A DNA stretch of 51,313 nucleotides, taken from assembly GCF_019424165.1 (NCBI RefSeq), contig NZ_JAHZAA010000009.1, positions 15,386 to 66,698 of the forward strand, given 5' to 3'. The translations under genes and the position numbers were made by a program. This document shows positions 16,699-25,837 of the stretch, piece after piece (the stretch's first letter is position 1; each line of letters opens with the position of its first letter). Source of the stretch: Desulfovibrio sp. GTDB lineage: Bacteria > Desulfobacterota > Desulfovibrionia > Desulfovibrionales > Desulfovibrionaceae. The notes below the pieces were generated by a model. That model saw nothing but the letters and a program-made list of their open reading frames with translations, did not search any database and was not told where the DNA came from.

Positions 16699-16735
16699 TT
16701 GAAGTCGATGCTTGCCTTGCGGCAGGCTGCGCAGC

Positions 16736-18286
16736 TTAGAAGCTGTACGCGAAGACCACCTGGGCCTTCCACATATCCTGCTTGTCGAAGCTGCCGCCGT
16801 TGCCGTTGTTGGCTTTCTTCCAGGTGCTGTTGTCCATGAAGTTGGCAACGTAGTCCAGCTCAAGATTCATTTCGAGGTTTTCGTAAATCTGGTAGCTGTT
16901 CACGAGGTTGAATTCCAGCATGCCGTCGTTGGTGGTCAGGTAAGGGCCGGTGTTGTTGCCCCAGCCATCGGACCAGGCGTAGGCGCTGTCCATGTACTTG
17001 GCCATGGTCGGGCTGTTGGTGCCGCCCCAGTAAGCCACGCGGAAGGTGTGCGACAGGTCTTCGATGAAGCTCATGTCGCGGATCTGCGCGCCGATACCCC
17101 AGGTGCCGTCATAGGTCAGGGAGTAGTCCTGACGGATCCAGCCCATGTTGCCGTCACCGATAAAGGAGGTGAAGTTGCCGGAAGCGGCCACGGAAGGCAT
17201 GCGCTCGGAACCGTTCTTGGGATTGCTGTCGTCGCCGGAAGCGTACCAGCCGAAGATGCCGGGTACGCCCCAATCCAGCTTGTATTCCACCAGGGCCTTG
17301 GCAAGCCAGCCCTGACGCTCGGTGCTGGCACGCTTGGTCACGCCGTTCTTCATGGCATCAAAACGACCCATGCCCTGCATGTAGCCGTAGTTGATGTCAA
17401 GCTCAATGTTCAGCGGATCAAACATGGTCACGGCAATGGGCAGACCAGCCCAGAAAGCATTGGCATAATCGTTACCGGTGCTGCCGATGTCGCCAGCGCC
17501 ACTCATGCGCGGGTAGGGGCGCAGGGAGTAGTGCAGGTTGCCGTCAGCAGTGCCGACGCCGTCATACGCGCTGTCCTTCGTGTTCCACTTGGACTTCAGG
17601 GCATTTTTGCCCACCATGCCGTACATGGCCCAGGGGGTCACGTTCACGCCGTCAAAGGTCAGGGGCACCATCAGGCTGAACAGATCCATGTTGTCCAGGT
17701 AGTTGGCGTGCTTGCCGCCATGATTGTCATCAGCATAGTTGTCGTTCAGCGGGCGCGCCCACAGGGCGGTCAGGCCGACGTTTTCGTTGAACTTGTAGTT
17801 GACGGTGATGCCGGCAGCGTCGGCATCAAGCACAGCGGAGCCGCCGGCCACGTTGGGCAGGGCCACGCCCTGGATACCCATACGCACCTTGGCGTCGGTA
17901 TCGGGCACGATCCAGTCGAGGTACGCGCGCTTCAGCTTGATCTGGTTGGTGCCGTCAGCGCCGAGGGCCGCGCCGTTGTCGGCCTTGCCCCACTGGGAGG
18001 TGCCGATTTCAAAGTACACGGTACCGGACAGGGCTTCAGAAGCCACGGCGTCCAACTGCAGGCGCAGGCGCTGGGCGGCCTGGAAATCGTCGTCGCTGTT
18101 GAACTTGCTGCTCTTGCCTGCGGTCTTGCTACCGTCAGCGCCACGGAAATTCTTGATGGGGTTGGCATCGCCCACGCCGAAGCCCATGAGCCACTGGCCC
18201 TTGGCCTTGAAGTCGATGGCGCTGGCGCCCGTGGCCGCGCCAAAAAGCAGGCCGGCGGCCAGCACGAGTGTACAGATACGTTTCAT
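16736..18286 (-). CDS. Outer-membrane porin of the Desulfovibrio type
   Basis: 516-residue outer-membrane beta-barrel, probably the major general porin. Signal peptide MKRICTLVLAAGLLFGAATGASA, then IDFKAKGQWLMGFGVGD. The body alternates polar and aromatic residues as in beta strands (for example YFEIGTSQWG and LELDYVANF), and the protein ends in AYSF, a terminal aromatic residue that the BAM complex recognises. The start 18286 is chosen on the signal peptide and on AGAGAGGAAGG upstream. Strong terminator and good ribosome site suggest high expression. A palindrome lies in the leader. Substrate range unknown. Confidence 0.88.
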   Translation of the reverse strand: MKRICTLVLAAGLLFGAATGASAIDFKAKGQWLMGFGVGDANPIKNFRGADGSKTAGKSSKFNSDDDFQAAQRLRLQLDAVASEALSGTVYFEIGTSQWGKADNGAALGADGTNQIKLKRAYLDWIVPDTDAKVRMGIQGVALPNVAGGSAVLDADAAGITVNYKFNENVGLTALWARPLNDNYADDNHGGKHANYLDNMDLFSLMVPLTFDGVNVTPWAMYGMVGKNALKSKWNTKDSAYDGVGTADGNLHYSLRPYPRMSGAGDIGSTGNDYANAFWAGLPIAVTMFDPLNIELDINYGYMQGMGRFDAMKNGVTKRASTERQGWLAKALVEYKLDWGVPGIFGWYASGDDSNPKNGSERMPSVAASGNFTSFIGDGNMGWIRQDYSLTYDGTWGIGAQIRDMSFIEDLSHTFRVAYWGGTNSPTMAKYMDSAYAWSDGWGNNTGPYLTTNDGMLEFNLVNSYQIYENLEMNLELDYVANFMDNSTWKKANNGNGGSFDKQDMWKAQVVFAYSF

Positions 18287-18334
18287 AAGCCTTCCTCTCT
18301 TTGAAAAAACATCCCACAAAATAGAAAAATACAG

Positions 18335-18352
18335 CAACCTACATTTAGGTTG
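18335..18352. promoter_or_regulatory. Palindrome in the porin leader
   Basis: CAACCTA CATT TAGGTTG is a perfect 7-bp inverted repeat with a 4-nt centre, 49 nt upstream of the porin start. It could be an operator or a small 5' hairpin. An upstream TTGACG (minus strand, about 18395) might be the -35 element. Confidence 0.4.
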
Positions 18353-18458
18353 AAATTCGTTTTACACGTATTCATTTTCGGTGGCAAGAATTTTCGTCAA
18401 AAAATTTTAACCGCCTGCAAGAAAAATCGCTCCACAGGATTTCCGTGTTATCCCACGA

Positions 18459-18504
18459 GGCGTAAAAAACGGCATCCGCCCTTGCGAATGCCGTTTTTTA
18501 CGCC
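18459..18504. terminator. Strong bidirectional terminator-type stem
   Basis: A 17-bp perfect inverted repeat: GGCGTAAAAAACGGCAT (18459-18475) and its complement (18488-18504), with A-rich and T-rich sides. It lies downstream of the minus-strand zinc-ribbon gene and insulates the porin promoter from gpmI transcription. Confidence 0.88.
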
Positions 18505-18557
18505 GGATTCTTCCGGCCTGCTCCCCGAAAAATCCGGGAGCGGCCCAAACAGTTGTG

Positions 18558-18800
18558 TTACAAAAAGTCGGGATCAGCGGCTGCCTTGCCTTCGGCCAGC
18601 ATGATGCGCACATAATGCAGGCTGTGCTCATCCACGGGGATGATGGGAAAGCCCTGGCCACAACCCGGGCAACGCACCATGCGCGGCTCTGTGGGGCTGG
18701 CCTGCGGCACGTGCTTGCCGCACCCCGGACACTGATAAAAGAAAAGGATCTCCATGCCATCCGGGGCCACAGGCTCGATGGGCCGTTTACGTTCAGCCAC
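18558..18800 (-). CDS. Small zinc-ribbon protein
   Basis: 80-residue protein with two CPGCG knuckles (FFYQCPGCGKHVP and MVRCPGCGQGFPII) separated by about 18 residues, a classic zinc-ribbon. The GTG at 18800 is chosen because GGAGG lies 7 nt upstream and it overlaps the gpmI stop (GTGGCTGA); an internal ATG at 18755 would remove the N-terminus. Function unknown; it is cotranscribed with rsfS and gpmI and ends before a strong terminator. Confidence 0.75.
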   Translation of the reverse strand: MAERKRPIEPVAPDGMEILFFYQCPGCGKHVPQASPTEPRMVRCPGCGQGFPIIPVDEHSLHYVRIMLAEGKAAADPDFL

Positions 18801-20358
18801 GGGCGCCCTCCTTCTTGTCCGGCTTTGTCCCGTCTTCACGGGCCAGATTTTGCCCCGTCATGAGGGGAGAAGGATCAAGCCCCCACAAGGCCAGAAGGGT
18901 GGGCGCCACATCAGCCAGCCTGCCGTCAGCCAGGGCTTTGACCCCGCCGCCCGGCTCAAGCAGGATGCAAGGCACAGGGTTGGTTGTGTGTGCCGTTTGC
19001 GGCTGCCCCTCGGGCGTGAGCATGACCTCACAGTTGCCGTGGTCGGCAATGATGAGCATACGCCCCCCGCGGGCTTCAACAGCTTCAACCATACGCCCCA
19101 CGCACTGGTCCACCACTTCGCAGGCTGCAACAGCGGCCTCAAGAATCCCTGTGTGTCCAACCATGTCGCCATTGGCAAGATTGCAGACGACAAGGTCATA
19201 CTGGCCTGAATTCCAGGCCTTGATGAACTCGTCTGTCACCCGGGGGGCGCTCATGGCGGGCTTCAGGTCATAGGTCGCCACATCACGGGGCGAAGGCACA
19301 AGGATGCGGTCCTCGCCCGTAAAAGGCTCTTCCACGCCGCCATTGAAAAAGTAGGTCACGTGGGCGTATTTTTCCGTCTCCGCCAGCCGTAACTGACGCA
19401 TACCCTGACGGGATACCACCTGCCCCAGCCCCTGATCCACCGCCTCTTTGGGAAAGGCCACAGGCAGACTGAAGCTGGCTTCGTAAGAGGTCATGGAGGC
19501 CAGGGCCGACAGCACGGGCAGCTCGCCCCTGTCAAAGCCTTCAAATCCGGGCGTGATGAAGGGCATGGTCAGCTCGCGCATCCGGTCGGCCCGAAAGTTG
19601 AAAAAAAAGACCGCATCGCCGTCGGCCATGCCGGGCGCTGCATCGCCTGTATCAAAACGCACGGGCTTCAGAAATTCATCGGTAATACCCGCAGCATAAG
19701 ACGCTTCCACCGCTGCCACGGGATCGGCCGCCAACGGGGCCTTGCCGTGCACGATCACATCCCAGGCTTCCTTGACCCGCTCCCAGCGCTTGTCGCGGTC
19801 CATGGCGTAAAAACGCCCCACCAGGCTGGCAATGCGTGCCTGCGGCTGGCTCTTGATGCTGGACTCAAGGGCGCGCACAAAATCCACCCCGCTATGGGGC
19901 GGGCAATCGCGCCCGTCTGTAAGCGCATGAATACGCACGGGAATATCCTGCGCAGCAGCCATGGCGCACAGAGCTTCAAGATGGCGGATATGGCTGTGCA
20001 CGCCACCATCGGACAGCAGGCCCACAAAATGCAGCCTGCCGCCACTGCGACGCACTGCGGACAGCACGTCCCCAAGCACCGGATTGGCCGCGAAGGAGCC
20101 ATCCTCCACAGCCACATCAATGCGGGTCATGTCCTGATAGACCACGCGCCCCGCGCCGATGTTCAGGTGGCCTACTTCCGAATTGCCCATATACCCTTTG
20201 GGCAGGCCCACCTCACGCCCGGACGCCACAAGGCGGCTCTGGGGGCAACGGGTCGTCAGGGCATCCAGATTGGGGGTGCGGGCAATCGACGGGGCGTTGC
20301 CGGGTCCCGGAGGGGCAATGCCCCATCCGTCCAGTATCAGTAGCAGTGTAGGCGTCAT
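18793..20358 (-). CDS. gpmI: 2,3-bisphosphoglycerate-independent phosphoglycerate mutase
   Basis: 521-residue cytosolic glycolysis and gluconeogenesis enzyme that interconverts 3- and 2-phosphoglycerate using two Mn ions. The start LLLILDGWGIAPPGPGNA holds the first metal Asp. The catalytic Ser is in YMGNSEVGHLNIGAGR (Ser60). Later motifs HALTDGRDCPPHSG, NFRADRMRE, and VCNLANGDMVGHTG with IIADHGNCE complete the phosphatase-type metal sites. ATG 20358 has GGAG upstream. It starts 4 nt after the rsfS stop and overlaps the zinc-ribbon gene. Confidence 0.96.
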   Translation of the reverse strand: MTPTLLLILDGWGIAPPGPGNAPSIARTPNLDALTTRCPQSRLVASGREVGLPKGYMGNSEVGHLNIGAGRVVYQDMTRIDVAVEDGSFAANPVLGDVLSAVRRSGGRLHFVGLLSDGGVHSHIRHLEALCAMAAAQDIPVRIHALTDGRDCPPHSGVDFVRALESSIKSQPQARIASLVGRFYAMDRDKRWERVKEAWDVIVHGKAPLAADPVAAVEASYAAGITDEFLKPVRFDTGDAAPGMADGDAVFFFNFRADRMRELTMPFITPGFEGFDRGELPVLSALASMTSYEASFSLPVAFPKEAVDQGLGQVVSRQGMRQLRLAETEKYAHVTYFFNGGVEEPFTGEDRILVPSPRDVATYDLKPAMSAPRVTDEFIKAWNSGQYDLVVCNLANGDMVGHTGILEAAVAACEVVDQCVGRMVEAVEARGGRMLIIADHGNCEVMLTPEGQPQTAHTTNPVPCILLEPGGGVKALADGRLADVAPTLLALWGLDPSPLMTGQNLAREDGTKPDKKEGARG

Positions 20359-20362
20359 GATC

Positions 20363-20785
20363 TTATTCTCCGCTGTTCTGCCCAGCGGACGTGCCTTTTC
20401 CGGAACCGTGGCCCCACAGGGCTTCAAGGGCGTAGAGCTCGCGCACCGGCTCCTGAAAGATGTTTACAATAACATCGTTCATATCCACAAGAATCCACTG
20501 CCCGGTGGCATACCCTTCTGTACGCAGAAATTCGTAGTTGTGTTCGCGGCATAGCTGGGCCACGCCGTCGGCAAGGCTCTGGGCGTGGCGCACCGAGTTC
20601 GCACCGGCCACAACAAGGACGTCGGCAAAGCTGCCCTCACCCTCAAGGTCAAGGCAGACCACGCGCAGCGCCTTGTGCTCTTCAAGCCATTGGGCCACCT
20701 CCGCCGCCTTGCGGTTCGCGGGAACATCTGAAAACTGTATGGGGGCGCGGCCCCCGACGGGTGTATTGGGATGATTATTTTCCAT
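20363..20785 (-). CDS. rsfS: Ribosome silencing factor RsfS (Iojap/YbeB)
   Basis: 140-residue protein that binds ribosomal protein uL14 and blocks subunit joining when nutrients are low. Family features: WLEEHKALRVVCLDLEG, the ADVLVVAGANSVRHAQSLADGV core, and GYATGQWILVDMNDVIVNIFQEPVRELYALEALWG. The start is uncertain: ATG 20785 or GTG 20794 (three codons earlier), neither with a clear ribosome site. The linkage rsfS-gpmI is tight (4 nt). Confidence 0.93.
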   Translation of the reverse strand: MENNHPNTPVGGRAPIQFSDVPANRKAAEVAQWLEEHKALRVVCLDLEGEGSFADVLVVAGANSVRHAQSLADGVAQLCREHNYEFLRTEGYATGQWILVDMNDVIVNIFQEPVRELYALEALWGHGSGKGTSAGQNSGE

Positions 20786-20794
20786 AGACAGCAC

Positions 20795-21126
20795 ATACCG
20801 TAAAGCCGGGTCAAGGGCAATGGGCTTGCCTGGGTGGCGCCCTGCCCGAGTGGAGTATTTTGCTCTTTTCCGGGCTGCCGCCCCACCGCGTAAAAAGGTA
20901 TACCTGGCCGCGGCATACGGCAGCAGGATCTCATGCCGGCCCGCCGGAAGCTCTCAAAAAACATTGCGGCAGCCGTATCCGGCGCGGTGCGCGGCCCTGT
21001 TTTTGTTGACCAGTTGCGGACATTGCGGCATACCGAAAAGGGTTTACACACGGCAACGCCGTTTTTCATTTTTGTATTGACGGCCCAAGGCCGCCGCCAA
21101 AAGCCAGCTAGCTAAAGGAGAGGGCC
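20795..21126. other. Divergent intergenic region, 332 nt
   Basis: Between rsfS and the paaK-like gene. I see TTGACC at 21007 with a poor -10, and a good AAGGAG ribosome site at the right end. No RNA or gene is supported. Confidence 0.5.
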
Positions 21127-22431
21127 GTGCTTTTCGACATCAAACAGGAAACCCTGCCCCGCGAGGAAATGGAAGCATTGCAGTTGCGTCGTCTGCGCGA
21201 CCTGTGCAACCGTGTTTACGCCAACGTGCCCTTCTACCGCAAACGCTTTGACGAAGCGGGCATATCCCCCGCGGACATCAAGTCACTGGCCGACCTGAAG
21301 CTTCTGCCTTTCACCGAAAAGCAGGACCTGCGCGACTACTACCCTTTTGGCCTTTTCGCCGTGCCGCGCGACCACATCGTGCGGCTTCACGCCTCCAGCG
21401 GAACAACGGGCAAGGCCGTGGTGGTGGGCTACACAGCCCGCGACCTTGAAACCTGGGCAGAGCTTATGGCCCGCAGCATGTCTGCCGCGGGCGTCAACCG
21501 CTCGGATGTGGTACACATAGCCTATGGCTACGGCCTTTTTACCGGTGGCCTTGGCGCGCACTACGGCGCGGAGCGCATCGGCGCCACGGTGGTTCCCGCA
21601 TCCGGCGGCGCCACACGCCGCCAGGCGCACCTGATGCGCGACTTCGGCGCCACCGTGCTGTGCGCCACCCCCTCCTACGCCCTGCACCTCTGGGAAGCCG
21701 CCAACGAGGCCGGGGTAGATTTTCGCGAACTGCCGCTGCGTACAGGCATTTTCGGCGCGGAGCCGTGGTCTGAGGCCATGCGCCGTGATATTGAAGAAAA
21801 GATGGGCATGGACGCCATGAACATCTACGGCCTGTCTGAAATAATGGGACCCGGCGTCGCCATGGAATGCGTTGAGGCAAAGCACGGCATGCACCTGTGG
21901 GAAGACCACATCCTGCCGGAAATTATCGACCCCGTCACCGGCGAGCAATTGCCCCCCGGTCAGGTCGGCGAACTGGTGCTGACTACCCTCACCAAAGAGG
22001 GCATACCCATGCTGCGCTACCGCACCCGCGACCTCACAAGCCTCGATTACACCCCCTGTCGTTGCGGGCGCACGCATGTGCGCATTTCGCGCCTTCAGGG
22101 CCGCAGCGACGACATGCTTATCATACGCGGGGTCAATGTCTTTCCGCAGCAGATCGAAGGCCTGCTTATGGAAAGTGACGGCCTTACACCCACCTATCCG
22201 CTCCTTGTTGGCACATCCCACAACCTCGACACCCTTGAGGTGCGCGTGGAAGTCAGCGACACCCTGTTTGCCGACGAAATACGCAAGCTGCAGATGCTTG
22301 AAAACCGCCTGCAAAAAAGCATCAAGGAGTTTCTGGGCGTCTCGGCCAAGGTGCGCCTGATGGAACCGCGCTCCATCCAGCGCTCCGAAGGCAAGGCCCA
22401 GCGCATCGTGGACCAGCGCGAAAAACCGTAG
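21127..22431 (+). CDS. paaK: Phenylacetate-CoA ligase family enzyme
   Basis: 434-residue cytosolic AMP-forming ligase that activates arylacetates (phenylacetate, indoleacetate) to CoA esters. Motifs: RLHASSGTTGKAVVVGYT (AMP-binding P-loop), MNIYGLSEIMGPGVAMEC, RYRTRDLTSLDYTPCRCGRTH, and GRSDDMLIIRGVNVFPQQIE with the hinge region. GTG 21127 is the start, with AAGGAG 7 nt before it. No other paa genes are near, as is usual in anaerobes where the enzyme works with 2-oxoacid oxidoreductases in amino-acid breakdown or for activating external arylacetates. Confidence 0.9.
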   Translation: MLFDIKQETLPREEMEALQLRRLRDLCNRVYANVPFYRKRFDEAGISPADIKSLADLKLLPFTEKQDLRDYYPFGLFAVPRDHIVRLHASSGTTGKAVVVGYTARDLETWAELMARSMSAAGVNRSDVVHIAYGYGLFTGGLGAHYGAERIGATVVPASGGATRRQAHLMRDFGATVLCATPSYALHLWEAANEAGVDFRELPLRTGIFGAEPWSEAMRRDIEEKMGMDAMNIYGLSEIMGPGVAMECVEAKHGMHLWEDHILPEIIDPVTGEQLPPGQVGELVLTTLTKEGIPMLRYRTRDLTSLDYTPCRCGRTHVRISRLQGRSDDMLIIRGVNVFPQQIEGLLMESDGLTPTYPLLVGTSHNLDTLEVRVEVSDTLFADEIRKLQMLENRLQKSIKEFLGVSAKVRLMEPRSIQRSEGKAQRIVDQREKP

Positions 22432-22468
22432 CACACGACAGATGCGCGTTTTGACGCACGCAGACTTC

Positions 22469-22492
22469 GACGGGCCGTTATCACGGCCCGTC
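22469..22492 (+). terminator. Hairpin after the paaK-like gene
   Basis: GACGGGCCGT (22469-22478) pairs perfectly with ACGGCCCGTC (22483-22492) across TATC; CTGCGTTT follows. A moderate intrinsic terminator 37 nt after the stop. Confidence 0.65.
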
Positions 22493-22595
22493 CTGCGTTT
22501 CATCTGCACCCCGGCTTTTCATGCAGTTTTGCCCCGGTTTGCCCTACCGGCAGCGCAGAAAAAAATAAATCTTGCCGAAATTTATGGAACAAAGC

Positions 22596-22624
22596 TTGAC
22601 ACTCAGGCTCAATCCACGTAAAAG
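22596..22624 (+). promoter_or_regulatory. Sigma70-type promoter of the tRNA cluster
   Basis: TTGACA (22596-22601), 17-nt spacer, TAAAAG (22619-22624), 13 nt before the first tRNA. The perfect -35 and ideal spacing fit a strong stable-RNA promoter. Confidence 0.75.
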
Positions 22625-22637
22625 CATACCTCGCTGA

Positions 22638-22713
<76 letters not shown>

Positions 22714-22723
22714 TTTTTTTGCT

Positions 22724-22797
<74 letters not shown>

Positions 22798-22831
22798 AAA
22801 AAGTTTCACGCTTCGCCGTTTCGCAGACCAT

Positions 22832-22906
<75 letters not shown>

Positions 22907-22911
22907 CTTTT

Positions 22912-22986
22912 GCGGGAATAACTCAACGGTAGAGTGTCAGCTTCCCAAGCTGAAGGTTGCGGGTTCAAATCCCGTTTCCCGCTCCA
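22912..22986 (+). tRNA. tRNA-Gly (anticodon CCC)
   Basis: 75 nt with encoded CCA. Acceptor GCGGGAA (22912-22918) pairs with TTCCCGC (22976-22982). Anticodon CCC in loop TTCCCAA with stem TCAGC/GCTGA. It reads GGG, complementing the two GCC copies. Confidence 0.96.
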
Positions 22987-22998
22987 GAGAAAGAACAT

Positions 22999-23030
22999 GC
23001 CCTTACGGCCACGCCGCAAGGGCTTTTTTT
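22999..23030 (+). terminator. Terminator of the tRNA cluster
   Basis: GCCCTT (22999-23004) pairs with AAGGGC (23018-23023), with an inner GGC/GCC step, then seven T. It lies 13 nt after the last tRNA. Confidence 0.88.
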
Positions 23031-23144
23031 ATTGCTCAACGGGGCATGCGGAAATTCCCAGTTCTTTGTCTCTTCCCCCTCGCGGATGCGTCTCCTCACA
23101 GCATAGCCAAGGCGCTGCTAACGTGCTGCTGTAGAAAAAATAAA

Positions 23145-23182
23145 AAGGGCCGAGGTTATCACCCCGGCTTTTCCGCTTTTAT
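23145..23182 (-). terminator. Terminator of the small orphan gene
   Basis: On the minus strand GCCGGGG TGATAA CCTCGGC (one mismatch) is followed by CCTTTTTATTTTTT, a good T tract, about 45 nt after the stop of the 77-residue frame. Confidence 0.75.
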
Positions 23183-23227
23183 GTCGTATGAACGACTTCG
23201 CACCTCGATATCAGTGGCGCAAATTTT

Positions 23228-23461
23228 TTATTGATGCTGAAACGACGATGCATCCAGCTTCATTCTTGTTTCGTCAATAATCCTTCTTAGCCCCTGGTTA
23301 AAATCATCTTTTTTTACAATCTGCGTATTCGCTCCAAACCATCTGTGAACTTTAACTTCATCTGAAGCTGGCGGTACGCTCTTAAGATAGTTTGTCCAGT
23401 TTGATAAAATACGTTCGATCTCACTACGTTGTTTTTTTGTAATCTCATTATTCAATTTCAT
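23228..23461 (-). CDS. Small hypothetical protein next to the tRNA cluster
   Basis: 77-residue protein of unknown family, charged and mostly helical in appearance (KKQRSEIERILSNWTNYLKS, then EVKVHRWFGANTQIV, then FNQGLRRIIDETRMKLD), with no signal peptide or membrane segment. The gene is much richer in A+T than its neighbours, has a proper terminator, and sits beside a tRNA cluster, a common place for acquired DNA. No clear ribosome site precedes ATG 23461, so expression is uncertain. Treated as real because codon use, terminator and lack of a competing frame agree. Confidence 0.55.
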   Translation of the reverse strand: MKLNNEITKKQRSEIERILSNWTNYLKSVPPASDEVKVHRWFGANTQIVKKDDFNQGLRRIIDETRMKLDASSFQHQ

Positions 23462-23812
23462 TATTGTTTACGGTGGCACAAAAAAAGCGATTGCACAAGT
23501 TAATTAAACTATTTTTTTGTCCTCAAAATATCATCATTTCAAGTGGCGTTCCCAGCCGCATATCTTCAGCATAAATAATCTTCCCCCATCACCGCTTTGT
23601 CTGTGCCGGCCTTCAGACATCTTCAGCAAAGGCATTGCTGCGTAAAAAACCGCCGTGGCAACTGCCTGTATTTGAACCTGATGCGCTGCATGCAGCAACG
23701 CACAAACCTGCTGCTACGCTTTTTGTGCAAATACCGGCACAACCGTCACATGGCTGTAATACCGGGACGCTACCTCATGGAGCAACCCCACTCCACACAC
23801 CGGAGACAGACC
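23462..23812. other. AT-rich divergent region, 351 nt
   Basis: Upstream of both the orphan gene and the EAL-GGDEF gene. The left part (23462-23580) is A+T-rich; the right part is an open but unlikely N-terminal extension of the EAL-GGDEF frame. No clear operator found. Confidence 0.5.
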
Positions 23813-25735
23813 ATGCGCAGACAACCGCCTTTCAAAAGCCCTTCTTCCGGGCATGAACCTTTTGTTCTCTGTCCTGCCCCGCGCCCGCTGGAAAAGCCCC
23901 TGGCCGCCATGCGCGCCGCTGCCCGGGCCGCTGCCCGCGCAACAGCCCTGGCCGCGGAAGAACGGCAGGCCTTGTGGGACATCCTGCACAATAAAAGCAT
24001 CCACAGCGTACTCCAGCCCGTGGTTTCCCTGCGGGACAGCTCTGTTCTCGGTTATGAGGCCCTGGGCCGCGGCCCGGTGGGCAGCCCTCTGGGAAATCCC
24101 GAAGCCCTCATCAACGCCGCCCTGCGGCATGGCCGCATGCTCGAGCTTGAACACCTCTTTCGCTACAGCGCCCTGCGGGCGGCACGGCAGCTTGCTCCGG
24201 GCATACGGCTTTTCCTTAACGTCAACCCCAATATCATTCAGGACCCGCATTTTGGCGTGGGCTTTACCAAGGAATACCTCACCCGCTTCGCCATAAGCGC
24301 CGAAGACATCGTTTTTGAAATCACAGAGCGCGAGTCGGTGGACAATCTGCGCGGCTTCAAAAAGATCATCGAGCATTACAAGGCTCAAAACTACAAAATA
24401 AGCATTGATGACGCCGGAGCGGGATATTCCGGCCTCAATCTTATTTCCGACGTGCAGCCCCACTTCATCAAGCTGGATATGTGCCTTATCCGCGGGGTAG
24501 ACAAAGACCTTACCCGGCAGGCCCTGATCAAGAGCATGCAAGATTTTGCCGCCCTGACCAATACGCGCATCATCGCCGAAGGTATTGAAACAGAAGAAGA
24601 GCTGGCCACACTCATCAGCTTTGATGTGCCTTACGGGCAGGGCTACTTCATACAGCGCCCCGCCCCAGCTCCACAGCCCATTGACGCCCGTGTGACGCGC
24701 ATCATCCACCGTGAAAACAAAATAAAAAACCGCTTTTTCGGCGCGCGCGTACACAAGTTCCACGTCCGCCACATTACCCGGCCCGGCGTTGCCGTGCCTC
24801 CCAGCCTGCCCGTACTGGAGGCGACCGCCTACCTTGAACGCGACGAAAATCTTCAGGGCCTGTGCGTGGTGCATGAAGGCAGACCTGTGGGCGTGGTCAT
24901 GCGCCACCAGTTACATCGCCAGTTGAGCGGCCGCTTCGGCTTTTCCCTTTTTGCCGGAAAAAGCGTTGCCTCGGTGATGGATGAAGATTTTCTGGCTGTG
25001 GACCACCAGACCACCATAGATATTGTCTCCCGGCAGGCCATGCGCCGCGACAACAACAAGATCTACGACTTTGTAACCGTTACCCGCAACGGCTGCCATA
25101 CAGGCATTGTCACCGTGCGCGAACTGCTTGAAAAAAGCATCGAGCTTGAAGTGGCAAACGCCCGCCAGCTCAACCCCCTTTCCGAGCTGCCCGGCAACGC
25201 CCTTATAGACATCGAGCTTGAGCGCCTGGCACGCCTTGGGCAGGACAGGCGCGTACTTTACTTCGATATCGACAATTTCAAGGCATACAACGACAAATAC
25301 GGTTTCAAGAACGGCGACCGCGTACTCAAGCGCCTGGCCTCCATCATTGCCGAAAATATGCCTCAAGGCGATTTTGTGGGGCATATCGGCGGCGACGACT
25401 TCATAGCTGTAACCAGTCTGTCGCGGGCGCAAGATATCTGCCTGAGCATCCTGAACGCATTCGAGCAGGGTGTGGCCGCATTTTACACTACCGAAGACCT
25501 GCACAATGGCTGGATGGAAAGCAAAAACCGCCAACAGCAGAAAGAGCGTTTTCCGCTCATGTCCCTGACCATAGTGGGTGTGCGCTCTTGCAGGTTCAAA
25601 AGCGGCTTTGCCCTTGCCCGTGCAGCGGCTTCGCTAAAAAAGCGCTGCAAACAGTTGCCGGGCAGCAACAGCATGTTTGATGATGCAGAAGAAGCAAAAG
25701 AAGCTACAGACAATCACCCTCCCCCGAAAGAATAA
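23813..25735 (+). CDS. EAL-CBS pair-GGDEF cyclic-di-GMP protein
   Basis: 640-residue cytosolic protein. EAL domain (about 55-300): EALGRGP in place of EALLR, NVNPN, FEITERE, ISIDDAGAGYSGL, IKLDM, IAEGIE and GQGYFIQRP, so the metal and catalytic acids look complete and phosphodiesterase activity is plausible. A CBS pair follows (about 325-445: VPPSLPVLEATAYLERDENLQG and SVASVMDEDFLAVD), likely a nucleotide sensor. The C-terminal cyclase domain has FDIDNFKAYNDKYGF and GGDDF in place of GGDEF, so cyclase activity is less sure. ATG 23813 is chosen for GGAG 7 nt upstream; the frame is open from 23597. It is 102 nt before a chemoreceptor gene. Confidence 0.88.
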   Translation: MRRQPPFKSPSSGHEPFVLCPAPRPLEKPLAAMRAAARAAARATALAAEERQALWDILHNKSIHSVLQPVVSLRDSSVLGYEALGRGPVGSPLGNPEALINAALRHGRMLELEHLFRYSALRAARQLAPGIRLFLNVNPNIIQDPHFGVGFTKEYLTRFAISAEDIVFEITERESVDNLRGFKKIIEHYKAQNYKISIDDAGAGYSGLNLISDVQPHFIKLDMCLIRGVDKDLTRQALIKSMQDFAALTNTRIIAEGIETEEELATLISFDVPYGQGYFIQRPAPAPQPIDARVTRIIHRENKIKNRFFGARVHKFHVRHITRPGVAVPPSLPVLEATAYLERDENLQGLCVVHEGRPVGVVMRHQLHRQLSGRFGFSLFAGKSVASVMDEDFLAVDHQTTIDIVSRQAMRRDNNKIYDFVTVTRNGCHTGIVTVRELLEKSIELEVANARQLNPLSELPGNALIDIELERLARLGQDRRVLYFDIDNFKAYNDKYGFKNGDRVLKRLASIIAENMPQGDFVGHIGGDDFIAVTSLSRAQDICLSILNAFEQGVAAFYTTEDLHNGWMESKNRQQQKERFPLMSLTIVGVRSCRFKSGFALARAAASLKKRCKQLPGSNSMFDDAEEAKEATDNHPPPKE

Positions 25736-25837
25736 CCTTGCTGCCATATGACCGTCATGCCTTGTCGACGTATGAAGCTATCTTCATGCCGTGCGGTAAA
25801 AAGCCCATGCCAGACAATAACAATACTGAGGATACAC

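Larger units (their letters stand above)
16128..16735. other. 608-nt region between pstA and the porin gene
   Basis: Convergent gene ends. Holds the pstA terminator (16182) and the porin terminator (16673). In between there is a further hairpin, TATGGGGCTGCG (from 16245) with CGCTGCCCATA (to about 16277). Reading frames here lack ribosome sites and I support no gene. Confidence 0.6.

Noticed and set aside
16712..18304. 530-codon plus-strand open frame opposite the porin gene
   Set aside because: It is the mirror of the porin codons in GC-rich DNA. The porin has signal peptide, ribosome site, C-terminal aromatic residue and terminator; the mirror frame has none and reads as Val/Gly/His-rich sequence.
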